A stretch of DNA of 34,652 nucleotides from Marinilabiliales bacterium (lineage in GTDB: Bacteria > Bacteroidota > Bacteroidia > Bacteroidales > F082), in NCBI GenBank assembly GCA_002869315.1, contig PKTD01000205.1, forward strand, positions 1 to 34,652, in the 5' to 3' direction. Positions 26,496-34,652 of this stretch are shown here, piece by piece (position 1 is the stretch's first letter; each line of letters begins with the position of its first letter). Under the pieces are notes generated by a model that saw only the letters and a program-made list of their open reading frames with translations, made no database searches and had not been told where the DNA came from. The position numbers were made by a program, and so were the translations under genes.

Positions 26496-27637
26496 AAATA
26501 CTATTAAATAAACCATATATAACTTCAAAGGAAGAGAAATACATTGTTGAGGCATTGCATTCAGCAAGGCATTCTGGAAATAATGCCTTTGGTAAAAAAG
26601 CCATTGATCACTTGAAAGGCAAATATGGTTTCAGCGAAATTTTTCTCACACCCTCTTGCACATCGGCAATGGAAATGGGAGCCTTACTGGCAAATATCAG
26701 CCCCGGCGATGAGGTAATATTACCTTCCTATACTTTCAGTTCAACAGTAAATGCAATAGTAATTTTTGGTGGTAAACCGGTTTTTTGTGAGATAGATTCT
26801 GAAACCTTAAATATTGATGTTACAAAAATAGAGGAACTTATAACATCCAAAACTAAAATGATACTTCCCATCGACTATGCTGGCATTTCCTGTGAAATAG
26901 ATGCTATTATGGACATTGCAAACAAACACAATTTAATTGTGATGCAGGATTGTGCCCAGAGTTTTGGTGGATTTTTCAAAGGCAAACCCAATGGTAGCAT
27001 CCCACATCTAGCTGCATTTAGTTTCCATGAAACAAAAAATATGAATGCAGGAGGAGAAGGTGGCGGATTAGTTGTAAATATGCCTGAGCAGATCCAAAGA
27101 GCATATTTTATGCAGGAAAAAGGTACCGACAGACGATTGGTTTTGGATGGCGTAAAAAGTAAATATTCCTGGGTTGAAAAGGGTAGTTCATATTTGCTTT
27201 CAGATATTTTGGCCGCCGGATTGCTTGGTCAACTTGAATGCGAGGATGATATTTTAGCAAAGAGAAAGCAAGTAACGGAAGTGTATTATGATGTTTTCAC
27301 AGATTATAAAAATGCAGGAAAACTAAATATTTATATCCCACAAAAGCATATACAAACAAACCATCACGCTTTTTGGGTTGTTTTTGATACCTCAGAAAAC
27401 AGAACTAAGTTTATGTCCCGATTGCGGGAAATTGATATCCATGTTTATATCGGCTACCTGCCACTTCACTCATCCCCCATGGGAATAAAATTTGGGTATA
27501 AAGCTGAGGACCTTCACATTACAGAAAGTATTGCATCAAGAGTCGTACGCTTGCCATTTTATGCAGGCATGGCAGATGAAGGACTTGAATATACAAAAGT
27601 AAATATGCAAAAGGTATTAAAAGAAATTTATGGCTAG
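26492..27637 (+). CDS. WecE/RffA-type NDP-4-keto-6-deoxyhexose aminotransferase
   Basis: A DegT/DnrJ/EryC1/StrS-family PLP enzyme that places an amino group on C4 of a 4-keto-deoxysugar nucleotide using glutamate. It resembles WecE over its length: 'LTPSCTSAMEMGALL', 'SPGDEVILPSYTFSSTVNA', 'QDCAQSFGG' (PLP-contacting Asp about 153) and the PLP lysine in 'FSFHETKNMNAGGEGG' (K182). One difference is 'LPIDYAG' where WecE has a His. It is 381 residues, slightly longer than WecE. It starts in the ATGA overlap with the dehydratase and overlaps the reductase by eight bases. The likely substrate in this context is a 2,6-dideoxy-4-keto sugar, which is inference. Confidence 0.88.
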   Translation: MKILLNKPYITSKEEKYIVEALHSARHSGNNAFGKKAIDHLKGKYGFSEIFLTPSCTSAMEMGALLANISPGDEVILPSYTFSSTVNAIVIFGGKPVFCEIDSETLNIDVTKIEELITSKTKMILPIDYAGISCEIDAIMDIANKHNLIVMQDCAQSFGGFFKGKPNGSIPHLAAFSFHETKNMNAGGEGGGLVVNMPEQIQRAYFMQEKGTDRRLVLDGVKSKYSWVEKGSSYLLSDILAAGLLGQLECEDDILAKRKQVTEVYYDVFTDYKNAGKLNIYIPQKHIQTNHHAFWVVFDTSENRTKFMSRLREIDIHVYIGYLPLHSSPMGIKFGYKAEDLHITESIASRVVRLPFYAGMADEGLEYTKVNMQKVLKEIYG

Positions 27638-28595
27638 TGAAAATAAGATGAAATTTTGCGTTATAGGTTGCGGAAATATTTCCATGAAGTATTTTATCCA
27701 AGCTTTAATTACCTCAAAAAATAGTGATGTTGTTGTTTGTGTTGATCGAACTGAAAAGAAAAAACAACTAATTTATGAACAATTCGGTTTGCCGCTATTA
27801 ACAGACTTCTCAGAAGCATTAGAAAAACACAATTTCGATGCTGTATATATAGCAACTCCCACGGGGCTGCACAAAGATATGGCGCTAATGGCAGCCTCTA
27901 ATGGTAAACACATTTTATGTGAGAAATCCCTTGCTTCAAATCTAAAGGATGCGAGGGAAATGATTATCGCTGCGAAGGAAAATAATATCGCATTGTTTGA
28001 AGGTTTTATGTATCAGTTTCACAATCAGAATGTTTATGTGCAAAAACTTTTAAATCAAGGTCTTATAGGAGATGTTAAGAATGTTAATGCCTGGTTTGGT
28101 TTTCCTAAAAGGGATAAAAATGATTTTAGGTTAAACTTGGCAAAAGGCGGTGGCGGATTGATTGATGCTGGCGCATACCCAATTCATCTGGCAAGAAGCA
28201 TTTTTAGGTCTTACCCAACAAAAGTTTATGCAAATATTGTAGCAGTAAATGATGTGGATATAAGTGGGTCTGTTAGCCTGAGTTTTGGTGAAGATAAAAA
28301 TGCGCTTCTCTCCTACTCCATGGACACATTCTACAAAAACAAATATGAACTCTGGGGTGAAAAAGGAAATATAAGAGTAGAAAGGGCCTTTTCTGTAAGT
28401 CCGGATTATGTGCCAATAATAAACATTGAAACAGAAAAAGGCAAAAGAACATTAACCCTAGAAAGTGATAATCACTTTGTTAAAGAGATAGATTACTTTA
28501 TTGAAAATGCATCATTAAACCAAATGAAAGTAAAGTGGTATGATGAAATGCTCGGCCAAGCTAAACTATTAGAGGATATACGGAAACAAAACTAA
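27630..28595 (+). CDS. Gfo/Idh/MocA-family oxidoreductase (probable sugar C3-ketoreductase)
   Basis: The N-terminal Rossmann domain begins 'FCVIGCGNIS' and carries the family 'AVYIATPTGLHKDM' and 'ILCEKSLA' segments (usually EKP; the catalytic Lys is retained). The C-terminal domain has 'GGGGLIDAGAYPIHLARSIF', which contains the catalytic His. The length of 321 is typical. Next to a 2,3-dehydratase, a reductase of this family usually reduces the C3 keto group of the unstable diketo sugar, as in 2,6-dideoxysugar pathways, so I assign that role by context. The start at 27630 gives an eight-base overlap; an alternative ATG is 27648 ('MKFCVIGCG'). Confidence 0.85.
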   Translation: MASENKMKFCVIGCGNISMKYFIQALITSKNSDVVVCVDRTEKKKQLIYEQFGLPLLTDFSEALEKHNFDAVYIATPTGLHKDMALMAASNGKHILCEKSLASNLKDAREMIIAAKENNIALFEGFMYQFHNQNVYVQKLLNQGLIGDVKNVNAWFGFPKRDKNDFRLNLAKGGGGLIDAGAYPIHLARSIFRSYPTKVYANIVAVNDVDISGSVSLSFGEDKNALLSYSMDTFYKNKYELWGEKGNIRVERAFSVSPDYVPIINIETEKGKRTLTLESDNHFVKEIDYFIENASLNQMKVKWYDEMLGQAKLLEDIRKQN

Positions 28596-28675
28596 TTTGT
28601 TGTTAATAAAGCAACAACTGGATACTAACCTATGTCGTTGAAAATTGCAATATTTGCAAAATTAAATTTTGAGGG

Positions 28676-29812
28676 TTGAAGATTGCTGTAAACACAAGAT
28701 TACTACTTAAAAATAAACTGGAAGGTATTGGCTGGTTTACTTACGAATCGTTTATTCGAATTGTAAAACAGCATCCCGAACATGAGTTTTATTTTATTTT
28801 CGACCGGAAATATGATGATAGTTTTGTGTTTGCTCAAAATGTTACGCCCATAGTTATTGGTCCGCCGGCCAGGCATCCGTTACTTTTTTATATATGGTAT
28901 GAGTTTTCTATTCCAAGAGTTCTGAAGAAAATTAATGCCGACCTCTTTATTTCACCGGATGCATTCGGATCTCTGCGAGCAAAAGGAAGAAAACTGACCG
29001 TAATCCATGATTTAAATTTTGAGCATTTTCCAAAAATCATGCCCACTTTATACCAGAAATACTATAAACATTTCACTCCAAAGTTTGCAAAAAGTGCGGA
29101 TAGAATCGCAACTGTTTCTGAGTTTTCTAAAAGTGATATTGTTAAGCAATACGGTGTTTCAGATGATAAGATAGATGTTGTTTACAACGGCGCAAACAAA
29201 GAGTTTAAACCCCTGGATGAAAGCACAAAGAGGGTTGTAAAAGATAGATATTCGAAATCATGTGATTATTTTGTTTTTATTGGAGCCCTAAATCCAAGAA
29301 AAAATCTCACTAACCTTTTCAAGGCATTCGATATTTTCAAAACAGAAAATGAAAGCAATATAAAACTTCTGATTGTAGGAGAAAAGATGTATTGGTCGGG
29401 TGAGATTAAAGAAACTTATGAAGAAATGACATATAAAGATGATGTTATTTTCACGGGCAGACTAGAGCCTGAAAACCTGCATAGTGTTGTTGGAGCAGCA
29501 ATTGCCTTAAGTTATGTTTCTATTTTCGAGGGTTTTGGAATACCAATAGTTGAAGCATGGTATGCAGAAACTCCGGTAATTACATCTAATGTCACCTCAA
29601 TGCCGGAGATAGCAGGTGATGCAGCAATAATTACCGACCCCTTTAAGCCGGAAAGTATTGCAGAGGGATTAAAAAGTATTACTTTTGATAAAAATCTAAG
29701 ATCTGAATTAATAGAGAGAGGAAGAAAAAGAAGGTCAGAATTTTCATGGCAAAAAACTGCTGATAAATTATGGGCTTCCATTGAAAAAACATTAAACCAA
29801 ACACCAAAATGA
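28676..29812 (+). CDS. Glycosyltransferase family 4 protein
   Basis: A GT-B fold retaining glycosyltransferase of 378 residues, presumably using a nucleotide sugar to build a surface glycan. It opens '[20 protein letters not shown]', the usual GT4 start, so the TTG at 28676 is taken as initiator. The N-domain has '[12 protein letters not shown]' and '[15 protein letters not shown]', and the donor domain has '[18 protein letters not shown]' and the '[14 protein letters not shown]' E-x7-E motif. It lies 80 bases after the reductase and overlaps purD by the ATGA junction. It may transfer the sugar made by the preceding three genes; acceptor unknown. Confidence 0.87.
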   Translation: MKIAVNTRLLLKNKLEGIGWFTYESFIRIVKQHPEHEFYFIFDRKYDDSFVFAQNVTPIVIGPPARHPLLFYIWYEFSIPRVLKKINADLFISPDAFGSLRAKGRKLTVIHDLNFEHFPKIMPTLYQKYYKHFTPKFAKSADRIATVSEFSKSDIVKQYGVSDDKIDVVYNGANKEFKPLDESTKRVVKDRYSKSCDYFVFIGALNPRKNLTNLFKAFDIFKTENESNIKLLIVGEKMYWSGEIKETYEEMTYKDDVIFTGRLEPENLHSVVGAAIALSYVSIFEGFGIPIVEAWYAETPVITSNVTSMPEIAGDAAIITDPFKPESIAEGLKSITFDKNLRSELIERGRKRRSEFSWQKTADKLWASIEKTLNQTPK

Positions 29813-31086
29813 ACATATTAATATTAGGATCAGGAGGAAGAGAGCATGCTTTGGCCTGGAAGATATCGCAAAGTAACAAAACGGAAAATTTATATATTGC
29901 CCCTGGAAATGCAGGTACAAGAGACGTAGGAAGTAACCTTCCTATCGATATAAATGATTTTTCGGAAGTAAAGAGAATTGTTGTAGAAAAAGATATAGAT
30001 ATTCTAGTAGTTGGTCCCGAAGTGCCATTAGTAAATGGTATTACTGATAAGTTTAAAAACGACCCTGCTCTCAAAAATGTTTCTATTATTGGGCCATCTA
30101 AAACCGGTGCTATGCTTGAAGGCAGTAAAGAGTTTGCTAAAGAATTTATGTACCGTCACGGTATTCCTACAGCAGCATACAGATCATTTAATGCCGGTAA
30201 TATCGATGAAGGATTTCAATTCCTTGAATCACTAAAGGCACCATATGTACTTAAGGCTGACGGACTTGCTGCTGGAAAGGGAGTGCTGATACTTAACGAC
30301 TTAGAACTTGCAAAATCAGAACTAAAAAGCATGATTGAGCAATCAAAGTTCGGTGAAGCTTCCGCTAAAGTTGTTATCGAAGAGTTTCTTGATGGCATTG
30401 AAATTTCAGTATTTGTATTAACTGATGGTAAATCATATGTAATTCTTCCGGAAGCTAAAGATTATAAACGTATTGGGGAGGGCGACACAGGACTAAATAC
30501 AGGAGGAATGGGATCTGTTTCTCCCGTTTCATTTGCTACTCCTGAATTTATGGGCAAAATCGAGCAGCAGATTATAAAGCCTACCATAAATGGTTTAATC
30601 AAAGAAAACATTGATTATAAGGGATTTATTTTCTTCGGACTCATCAAAGTTGATGGCGAACCCTATGTTATTGAATATAATTGTCGTATGGGAGATCCTG
30701 AAGCAGAATCAGTTATACCAAGAATTAAATCGGACTTAGTAGATGCATTTATTGCCGTAGATAAGCAAACTCTTCATGAGTATGAAATGGAATTTGACCA
30801 CAGGCATGCTGCAGCAATTATGCTGGTTTCGGGAGGCTACCCTGAGGCATATGAGAAGTCCAAAATAATAAGTGGTATTGAAAACCTCAGCGACTGTATT
30901 TTATTCCATGCAGGTACTTCAAAAGATATAAACACAAATCAGGTTAAAACCAGCGGAGGAAGAGTAATTGCAGTATGTTCCTACGGTAATACAATGGAAG
31001 AATCATTAACTACTGCTTACGATAAAGCAAAGCAAATTGAGTTTGAGGGTAGATATTTCAGAACTGACATAGGTTTCGACCTTTAA
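29809..31086 (+). CDS. purD: Phosphoribosylamine-glycine ligase (GAR synthetase)
   Basis: This catalyses the second step of de novo purine synthesis, ATP-dependent ligation of glycine to phosphoribosylamine. The 425 residues are the usual length. Landmarks are '[18 protein letters not shown]' at the N-terminus, '[12 protein letters not shown]', '[16 protein letters not shown]' in the ATP-grasp domain, '[10 protein letters not shown]', '[14 protein letters not shown]' and a C-terminal '[10 protein letters not shown]'. The ATG shares the ATGA junction with the glycosyltransferase stop, so it may be translated in the same transcript although the pathways are unrelated. The antisense ORFs are shadows. 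Confidence 0.97.
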   Translation: MNILILGSGGREHALAWKISQSNKTENLYIAPGNAGTRDVGSNLPIDINDFSEVKRIVVEKDIDILVVGPEVPLVNGITDKFKNDPALKNVSIIGPSKTGAMLEGSKEFAKEFMYRHGIPTAAYRSFNAGNIDEGFQFLESLKAPYVLKADGLAAGKGVLILNDLELAKSELKSMIEQSKFGEASAKVVIEEFLDGIEISVFVLTDGKSYVILPEAKDYKRIGEGDTGLNTGGMGSVSPVSFATPEFMGKIEQQIIKPTINGLIKENIDYKGFIFFGLIKVDGEPYVIEYNCRMGDPEAESVIPRIKSDLVDAFIAVDKQTLHEYEMEFDHRHAAAIMLVSGGYPEAYEKSKIISGIENLSDCILFHAGTSKDINTNQVKTSGGRVIAVCSYGNTMEESLTTAYDKAKQIEFEGRYFRTDIGFDL

Positions 31087-31097
31087 TAATATTATAA

Positions 31098-32084
31098 TTG
31101 CTAATACGACTATTTAAATCTGGCCATCCTATACATTCTATAGTCATTATCATAATTGCTATAGTTTTATGGTTACCCTCAATTCTTAAACAACAGATTT
31201 ATTCCCTAGAGGAATTTTCAGCACCTTTATTTGAATTATTTGTGCACCTAAGTGGCACTAATCACATAGTACAATCATGCATTAGTTTAGTACTAATTAT
31301 TGTTACAGCACTCATTACAAACTCATTAATAAGCAATTCTAACATAACTTCAAAAACCAGTTTACTGGGGTTTTTCTTTTTTATTTTCTTTATTTTTTCA
31401 AATACCAATTACCTTGAAAGTAATAGATTTCTAATCATTAACTTACTTTTAATAATTACACTTCATGAATTGTTTGGTTTGTTTAAAACCGAATTCACTC
31501 TAGCTCCTCTGTATAATGCATCATTATTATTAGGAATTGCTGCCATGTTTTACCTGCCATTACTCATAATGGTTTTATTTCTTTGGGCAGTACTACTTGT
31601 TTTGAGAATTAATAAATGGAGAGAATATATTGTAGGCTTAATTGGTATAAGTTTACCCTTGATTTTTATATTGGTCTGGCAATTTTATAATGATGAGTCC
31701 TATATTCTGATTAACAATCTGATATCACTCTTTAATTTAGAATTTGTAAATATTCAGCAAACTTACCTCAACCTCATAATTTTAATGCTCTTGGCTGGAA
31801 TCATCATTCCATCATTTCTCTATCAAATTAACACGCTTTTTGAGAAAAATATAGCATTACGACAAAAATTAACCATTAATATTTGGTTATTTGTTTTCAC
31901 CTTAATAGCTATACTAATCGATTTTAAATCAACAGTTTCATTATCACTTTTGGCAATCCCTTCTACTGTTCTATTATCTCATCTGAGTTTTAATATTAGA
32001 AAAATAAAATGGATTGATATATATGTAAGCATTGTTTTCCTAATTATTATTATAAACCAATATTCAAGTCTGTTTGATGCTTAA
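31098..32084 (+). CDS. Multi-pass inner-membrane protein, DUF6427-like
   Basis: 328 residues, strongly hydrophobic throughout, with about eight to ten predicted membrane segments and only short polar loops. It starts '[18 protein letters not shown]', which fits the opening of the Bacteroidota DUF6427 family ('LFKSxxP'). The start is a TTG at 31098, immediately after an in-frame TAA, with no nearby ATG. It follows purD by 11 bases and overlaps rnhB by eight. I recognise no catalytic motif, and the family has no assigned function; the DUF assignment is moderate. Confidence 0.6.
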   Translation: MLIRLFKSGHPIHSIVIIIIAIVLWLPSILKQQIYSLEEFSAPLFELFVHLSGTNHIVQSCISLVLIIVTALITNSLISNSNITSKTSLLGFFFFIFFIFSNTNYLESNRFLIINLLLIITLHELFGLFKTEFTLAPLYNASLLLGIAAMFYLPLLIMVLFLWAVLLVLRINKWREYIVGLIGISLPLIFILVWQFYNDESYILINNLISLFNLEFVNIQQTYLNLIILMLLAGIIIPSFLYQINTLFEKNIALRQKLTINIWLFVFTLIAILIDFKSTVSLSLLAIPSTVLLSHLSFNIRKIKWIDIYVSIVFLIIIINQYSSLFDA

Positions 32085-32670
32085 ACTAACTCATTCAAAT
32101 AAAATTGAAGCAGGCTGTGATGAGGCTGGAAGAGGATGTTTAGCAGGCCCTGTTTTTGCAGCAGCAGTGATATTACCAAAGAATTTCAGAAATGATTTAA
32201 TAAACGATTCCAAGCAATTAAATAAAAAAAGAAGAGATGAATTGAGGTTTATAATTGAAACTGAAGCCTTGCATTGGGCTGTTGCCTCAGTGGACAATTA
32301 TGAAATTGATAAAATCAATATTTTAAATGCATCATATTTAGCAATGCACAGGGCTATTGACAAACTGGCCATAATTCCTGAATTGCTGTTAATAGATGGG
32401 AACAGATTTAATAAGTATAAACAAATTCCGCATCATTGTATTATAAAAGGAGATGGTAAATTCCTTTCTATAGCAGCAGCCTCAATACTTGCAAAAACAT
32501 ATAGAGATGAATTTATGGACAAGGCTTCCTTATTATACCCTCAATATGGCTGGGATAAAAACAAAGGATATCCTACTAAAGAACATAAGTTAGCTATTAT
32601 GAAATACGGATATACTGATTTACACCGAAAGTCATTTAATGCCAACATACAAATGAAAATGGAGTTCTAA
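32077..32670 (+). CDS. rnhB: Ribonuclease HII
   Basis: This cleaves RNA in RNA-DNA hybrids and at single ribonucleotides in DNA. The catalytic acidic residues are visible in '[17 protein letters not shown]' (first Asp and Glu), 'ELLLIDGN' (third Asp) and '[15 protein letters not shown]' (fourth Asp near the end). I use the ATG at 32077, 197 residues; the track start three bases earlier is a TTG. It overlaps the DUF6427-like gene by eight bases. Its last four bases overlap the stop of the convergent DUF5723 gene. Confidence 0.96.
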   Translation: MLKLTHSNKIEAGCDEAGRGCLAGPVFAAAVILPKNFRNDLINDSKQLNKKRRDELRFIIETEALHWAVASVDNYEIDKINILNASYLAMHRAIDKLAIIPELLLIDGNRFNKYKQIPHHCIIKGDGKFLSIAAASILAKTYRDEFMDKASLLYPQYGWDKNKGYPTKEHKLAIMKYGYTDLHRKSFNANIQMKMEF

Positions 32671-34181
32671 AAATAATATGGTTTTTTAGGAGGTTTGAAC
32701 TTCTTTTTATAACCGTATTTAGGGTTCTCACAAGCTCCTCTTCCATTAGCTGAACATCTTCCTTTTTTAAGGCTGAATTTAAGAGCAACATATATATCCA
32801 AACCATCCAGATCACTTATTCCCAATAAAGTACCCAGCCTCTCTGTGCCTATTGTTAAAGGCCCCATCCTAACTGATGTACCTATTCGCATATACTTATA
32901 TTGAATAATCGACACTGGTATACTCAAAGCAAAATAGTCGTTTTCAAATCTTGGTGTAATTGCATACTGAACAGGTCGGAGTAGTTGTTTTTTACTAAAC
33001 CTTAAAGGCTGCATAATTAATGCAGATACATAAAGGTTTTTTTGGAAATGACCCTCAAACTGCAGGCTTAAAGTTGTGGGCAGTGGAATACTTATTTTTT
33101 CACCAGTATTAGATGCCAAAGGATCTCCGTAAAACGCCATGCTTAAATCCTGCATTGAAGCATTAATATTTCTATATTCCAGAGTATCAAATTCAGCCCA
33201 ATAAACATTTACATTATCAAAATTATGTTTTTGGGCATTATTACTAAATGATACAGCACCAATATCCAGTAATGAAACCCCCACTCGATAAATAAAATCT
33301 TCATAAGGCTTACTGCAAATACGACTACCACCTTTGTCTTGTATGCTGTTCTTTAATCTGGTATAAACTATACCAATATCAATTCCAGCACCAACTCCAT
33401 TAACAACAGGGCCATCTATTTCTATATCTTTAGAGTCATAATTTACGGGCAACGAATATCCCATTTCAGAATCATAATTATAGAATTGGATAGTCTGTGG
33501 ATCATAAACTATATATTTTGCATTATTATTAACATTATAGGCCCCGTGGTATCCTAAATTCAATTTTATGTTTGTCCCAAAAGTAAGTTTGGCTTTATAA
33601 GGTCTTGCAAAATCCCAGGCCCAACTTGCTGCAATTTCTATCCACGACATGGATGAAAAATTAAAATCATAGTCGTCGAAAATAATATTTTGTAAACTAT
33701 CATAAGTAAGGCCTTCATATAAAAATAAAGGCATTTCATAAGCTATATTAGTGGCATTTGTATTTGCACGGGCAGAAACACTTAAGCCAAAAGCATGGTC
33801 ACCGGTCTGAAGCATAAATGAAGGCCCCATGACTCTTACAGATTGATATACGTTCTTTGTATTCGTATTATTACGGTATGTGTAAAGCCCATTATATCTG
33901 TATTTACCATAAGTGGGTATAAGGGTATCCATAGAAAGCAGGTCCCAAATTGTTTTATCCTCTTTAGGAATGTATGCCCAATCATTTTTCACATAGGCAT
34001 CAGCCATTAATAAATTCACATTTAAATAGGCTTTTGAACCAGTCATTAATGCGGGGTTTATGATTGCTGAACTTATCCCATTATAATTACCGAAGGTAGT
34101 TCCTATCATCTCCTGTGACTGCACACTTTCGATAGAAAAAATAGCAGTAATAAACAATATTATAATGAGTTGTTTCTTCAT
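32667..34181 (-). CDS. DUF5723 family outer-membrane-type protein
   Basis: 504 residues from the ATG at 34181 (the track start at 34187 is a TTG two codons earlier). A signal peptide (ending 'ESVQSQE') is followed by '[20 protein letters not shown]', typical of the N-terminus of PorV/FadL-like Bacteroidota barrel proteins, and by many alternating hydrophobic beta-strands. The C-terminus has a conserved block ('[19 protein letters not shown]', '[15 protein letters not shown]') and a basic tail. This matches DUF5723. A beta-barrel in the outer membrane is the best inference. It is tandem with the partial homologue upstream and convergent with rnhB. Confidence 0.75.
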   Translation of the reverse strand: MKKQLIIILFITAIFSIESVQSQEMIGTTFGNYNGISSAIINPALMTGSKAYLNVNLLMADAYVKNDWAYIPKEDKTIWDLLSMDTLIPTYGKYRYNGLYTYRNNTNTKNVYQSVRVMGPSFMLQTGDHAFGLSVSARANTNATNIAYEMPLFLYEGLTYDSLQNIIFDDYDFNFSSMSWIEIAASWAWDFARPYKAKLTFGTNIKLNLGYHGAYNVNNNAKYIVYDPQTIQFYNYDSEMGYSLPVNYDSKDIEIDGPVVNGVGAGIDIGIVYTRLKNSIQDKGGSRICSKPYEDFIYRVGVSLLDIGAVSFSNNAQKHNFDNVNVYWAEFDTLEYRNINASMQDLSMAFYGDPLASNTGEKISIPLPTTLSLQFEGHFQKNLYVSALIMQPLRFSKKQLLRPVQYAITPRFENDYFALSIPVSIIQYKYMRIGTSVRMGPLTIGTERLGTLLGISDLDGLDIYVALKFSLKKGRCSANGRGACENPKYGYKKKFKPPKKPYYF

Positions 34182-34265
34182 TAACAATACATTAACTAAT
34201 TATATACCCCACATCAACACTTCGTATAAAACGAAACGCAAATCGACCAGGAACAATAAACTTAT

Positions 34266-34652
34266 TTACTTTCTTCTTTTATTGAATTTCAACTTTTGCT
34301 TGTCTGAGTAGCCATATTCAAGATTATAGCACTTATTATTTGATTTAACACGGCATTTCCCTTTTTCTAATCCAAATTTAAGAGAAAAATAAATATCCAT
34401 ACCATCCAGATTACCAGCACCTATCCAGGTTCCTAATCTTTCTGTTCCTATTGTTAAAAAACTAATTCTTAGGGCAGCACCTATCCGAGGGTATTGATAT
34501 TCATAAAGAGAAATTGGTAGTGAAAATTCCAAATGTTTAGTTTCATATCGGGGAATTATAGCCAGTTGAGCCGGACGACGCATAGTGTGGCCATTGAATC
34601 TTATTGGATGTATCCAATAAGCTCCTAAAAATATTTTTTCTTTATAATGATA
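34266..34652 (-). CDS. Partial DUF5723 family protein (5' part outside the window)
   Basis: The frame runs open through the window end (about 128 codons visible; the track begins only at an internal Met at 34583). The visible C-terminal part, including 'YWIHPIRFNGHTMRRPAQ', '[15 protein letters not shown]' and 'DIYFSLKFGLEKGKC', aligns with the corresponding part of the gene at 32667-34181 ('[15 protein letters not shown]', '[13 protein letters not shown]', '[15 protein letters not shown]'). It is therefore a tandem paralogue with the same Cys-containing basic tail. The gap to the downstream copy is 84 bases with no strong terminator. Confidence 0.78.
   Translation of the reverse strand, partial: YHYKEKIFLGAYWIHPIRFNGHTMRRPAQLAIIPRYETKHLEFSLPISLYEYQYPRIGAALRISFLTIGTERLGTWIGAGNLDGMDIYFSLKFGLEKGKCRVKSNNKCYNLEYGYSDKQKLKFNKRRK

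Noticed and set aside
1-34652. Genome-wide reassignment of TGA (to Gly or Trp)
   Set aside because: Long conserved ORFs use TGG for Trp and GGN for Gly and contain no TGA, and three genes end in TGA at the expected family length. Only two internal TGAs exist.

Overview
The window is AT-rich chromosomal DNA from a member of the Bacteroidota, most likely a Bacteroidales/Marinilabiliales-type lineage. The evidence is several large secreted proteins with PKD domains and C-terminal type IX secretion (T9SS) sorting domains ('vYPNP' ... 'GiYflk'), TAnnTTTG-type -7 promoter boxes, DUF4159 and DUF5723 family genes, and a trp leader directly in front of trpB, which is the Bacteroidales trp gene order. 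I see no insertion sequence, phage, CRISPR array or integron. Most of the window is ordinary housekeeping and cell-surface content.

Layout. 1-1467: a trp attenuator (leader peptide with three consecutive Trp codons, then a hairpin and T-run) and a full-length trpB interrupted by one in-frame TGA; no other trp gene follows. 1552-3648: comEC. 3689-6142 (minus strand): a secreted SGNH-hydrolase/PKD/T9SS protein, tRNA-Asp with a good promoter and terminator, a DUF4870-like membrane protein and a secreted MsrB. 6285-8814 (plus): purine nucleoside phosphorylase, then an AMP-forming acyl-CoA ligase whose normal N-terminus lies upstream of another in-frame TGA. 8867-10861 (minus): TlpA-like thioredoxin, DUF4159 protein, rsmE. 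10882-20520 (minus): three very large tandem secreted proteins that share a PKD-PKD-jellyroll-T9SS C-terminal half but differ in the N-terminal half. 20663-24878 (minus): ffh, folD, a secreted T9SS protein and queE, closely spaced and probably co-transcribed. 25044-32670 (plus): a compact run of a deoxysugar cassette (NDP-hexose 2,3-dehydratase, WecE-type aminotransferase, Gfo/Idh/MocA reductase, GT4 glycosyltransferase), then purD, a DUF6427-like membrane protein and rnhB. 32667-34652 (minus): two tandem DUF5723 outer-membrane-type proteins, the second running off the window.

How the parts relate. The secreted proteins need the T9SS, and the sugar cassette may supply an unusual 4-amino-2,4,6-trideoxyhexose to a surface glycan. 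That link is inference. The remaining genes are standard metabolism, translation and repair.

The observations I rate highest are: (a) two otherwise intact genes each carry one in-frame TGA, at a conserved Gly in trpB and near the N-terminus of the acyl-CoA ligase, while TGA still acts as a terminator elsewhere; (b) an orphan trpB keeps its tryptophan attenuator but has lost the rest of the operon locally; (c) the deoxyaminosugar cassette; (d) the mosaic tandem family of T9SS proteins. TGA is clearly not reassigned wholesale, because many long ORFs contain none. Point mutation, assembly error and tolerated readthrough all remain possible.
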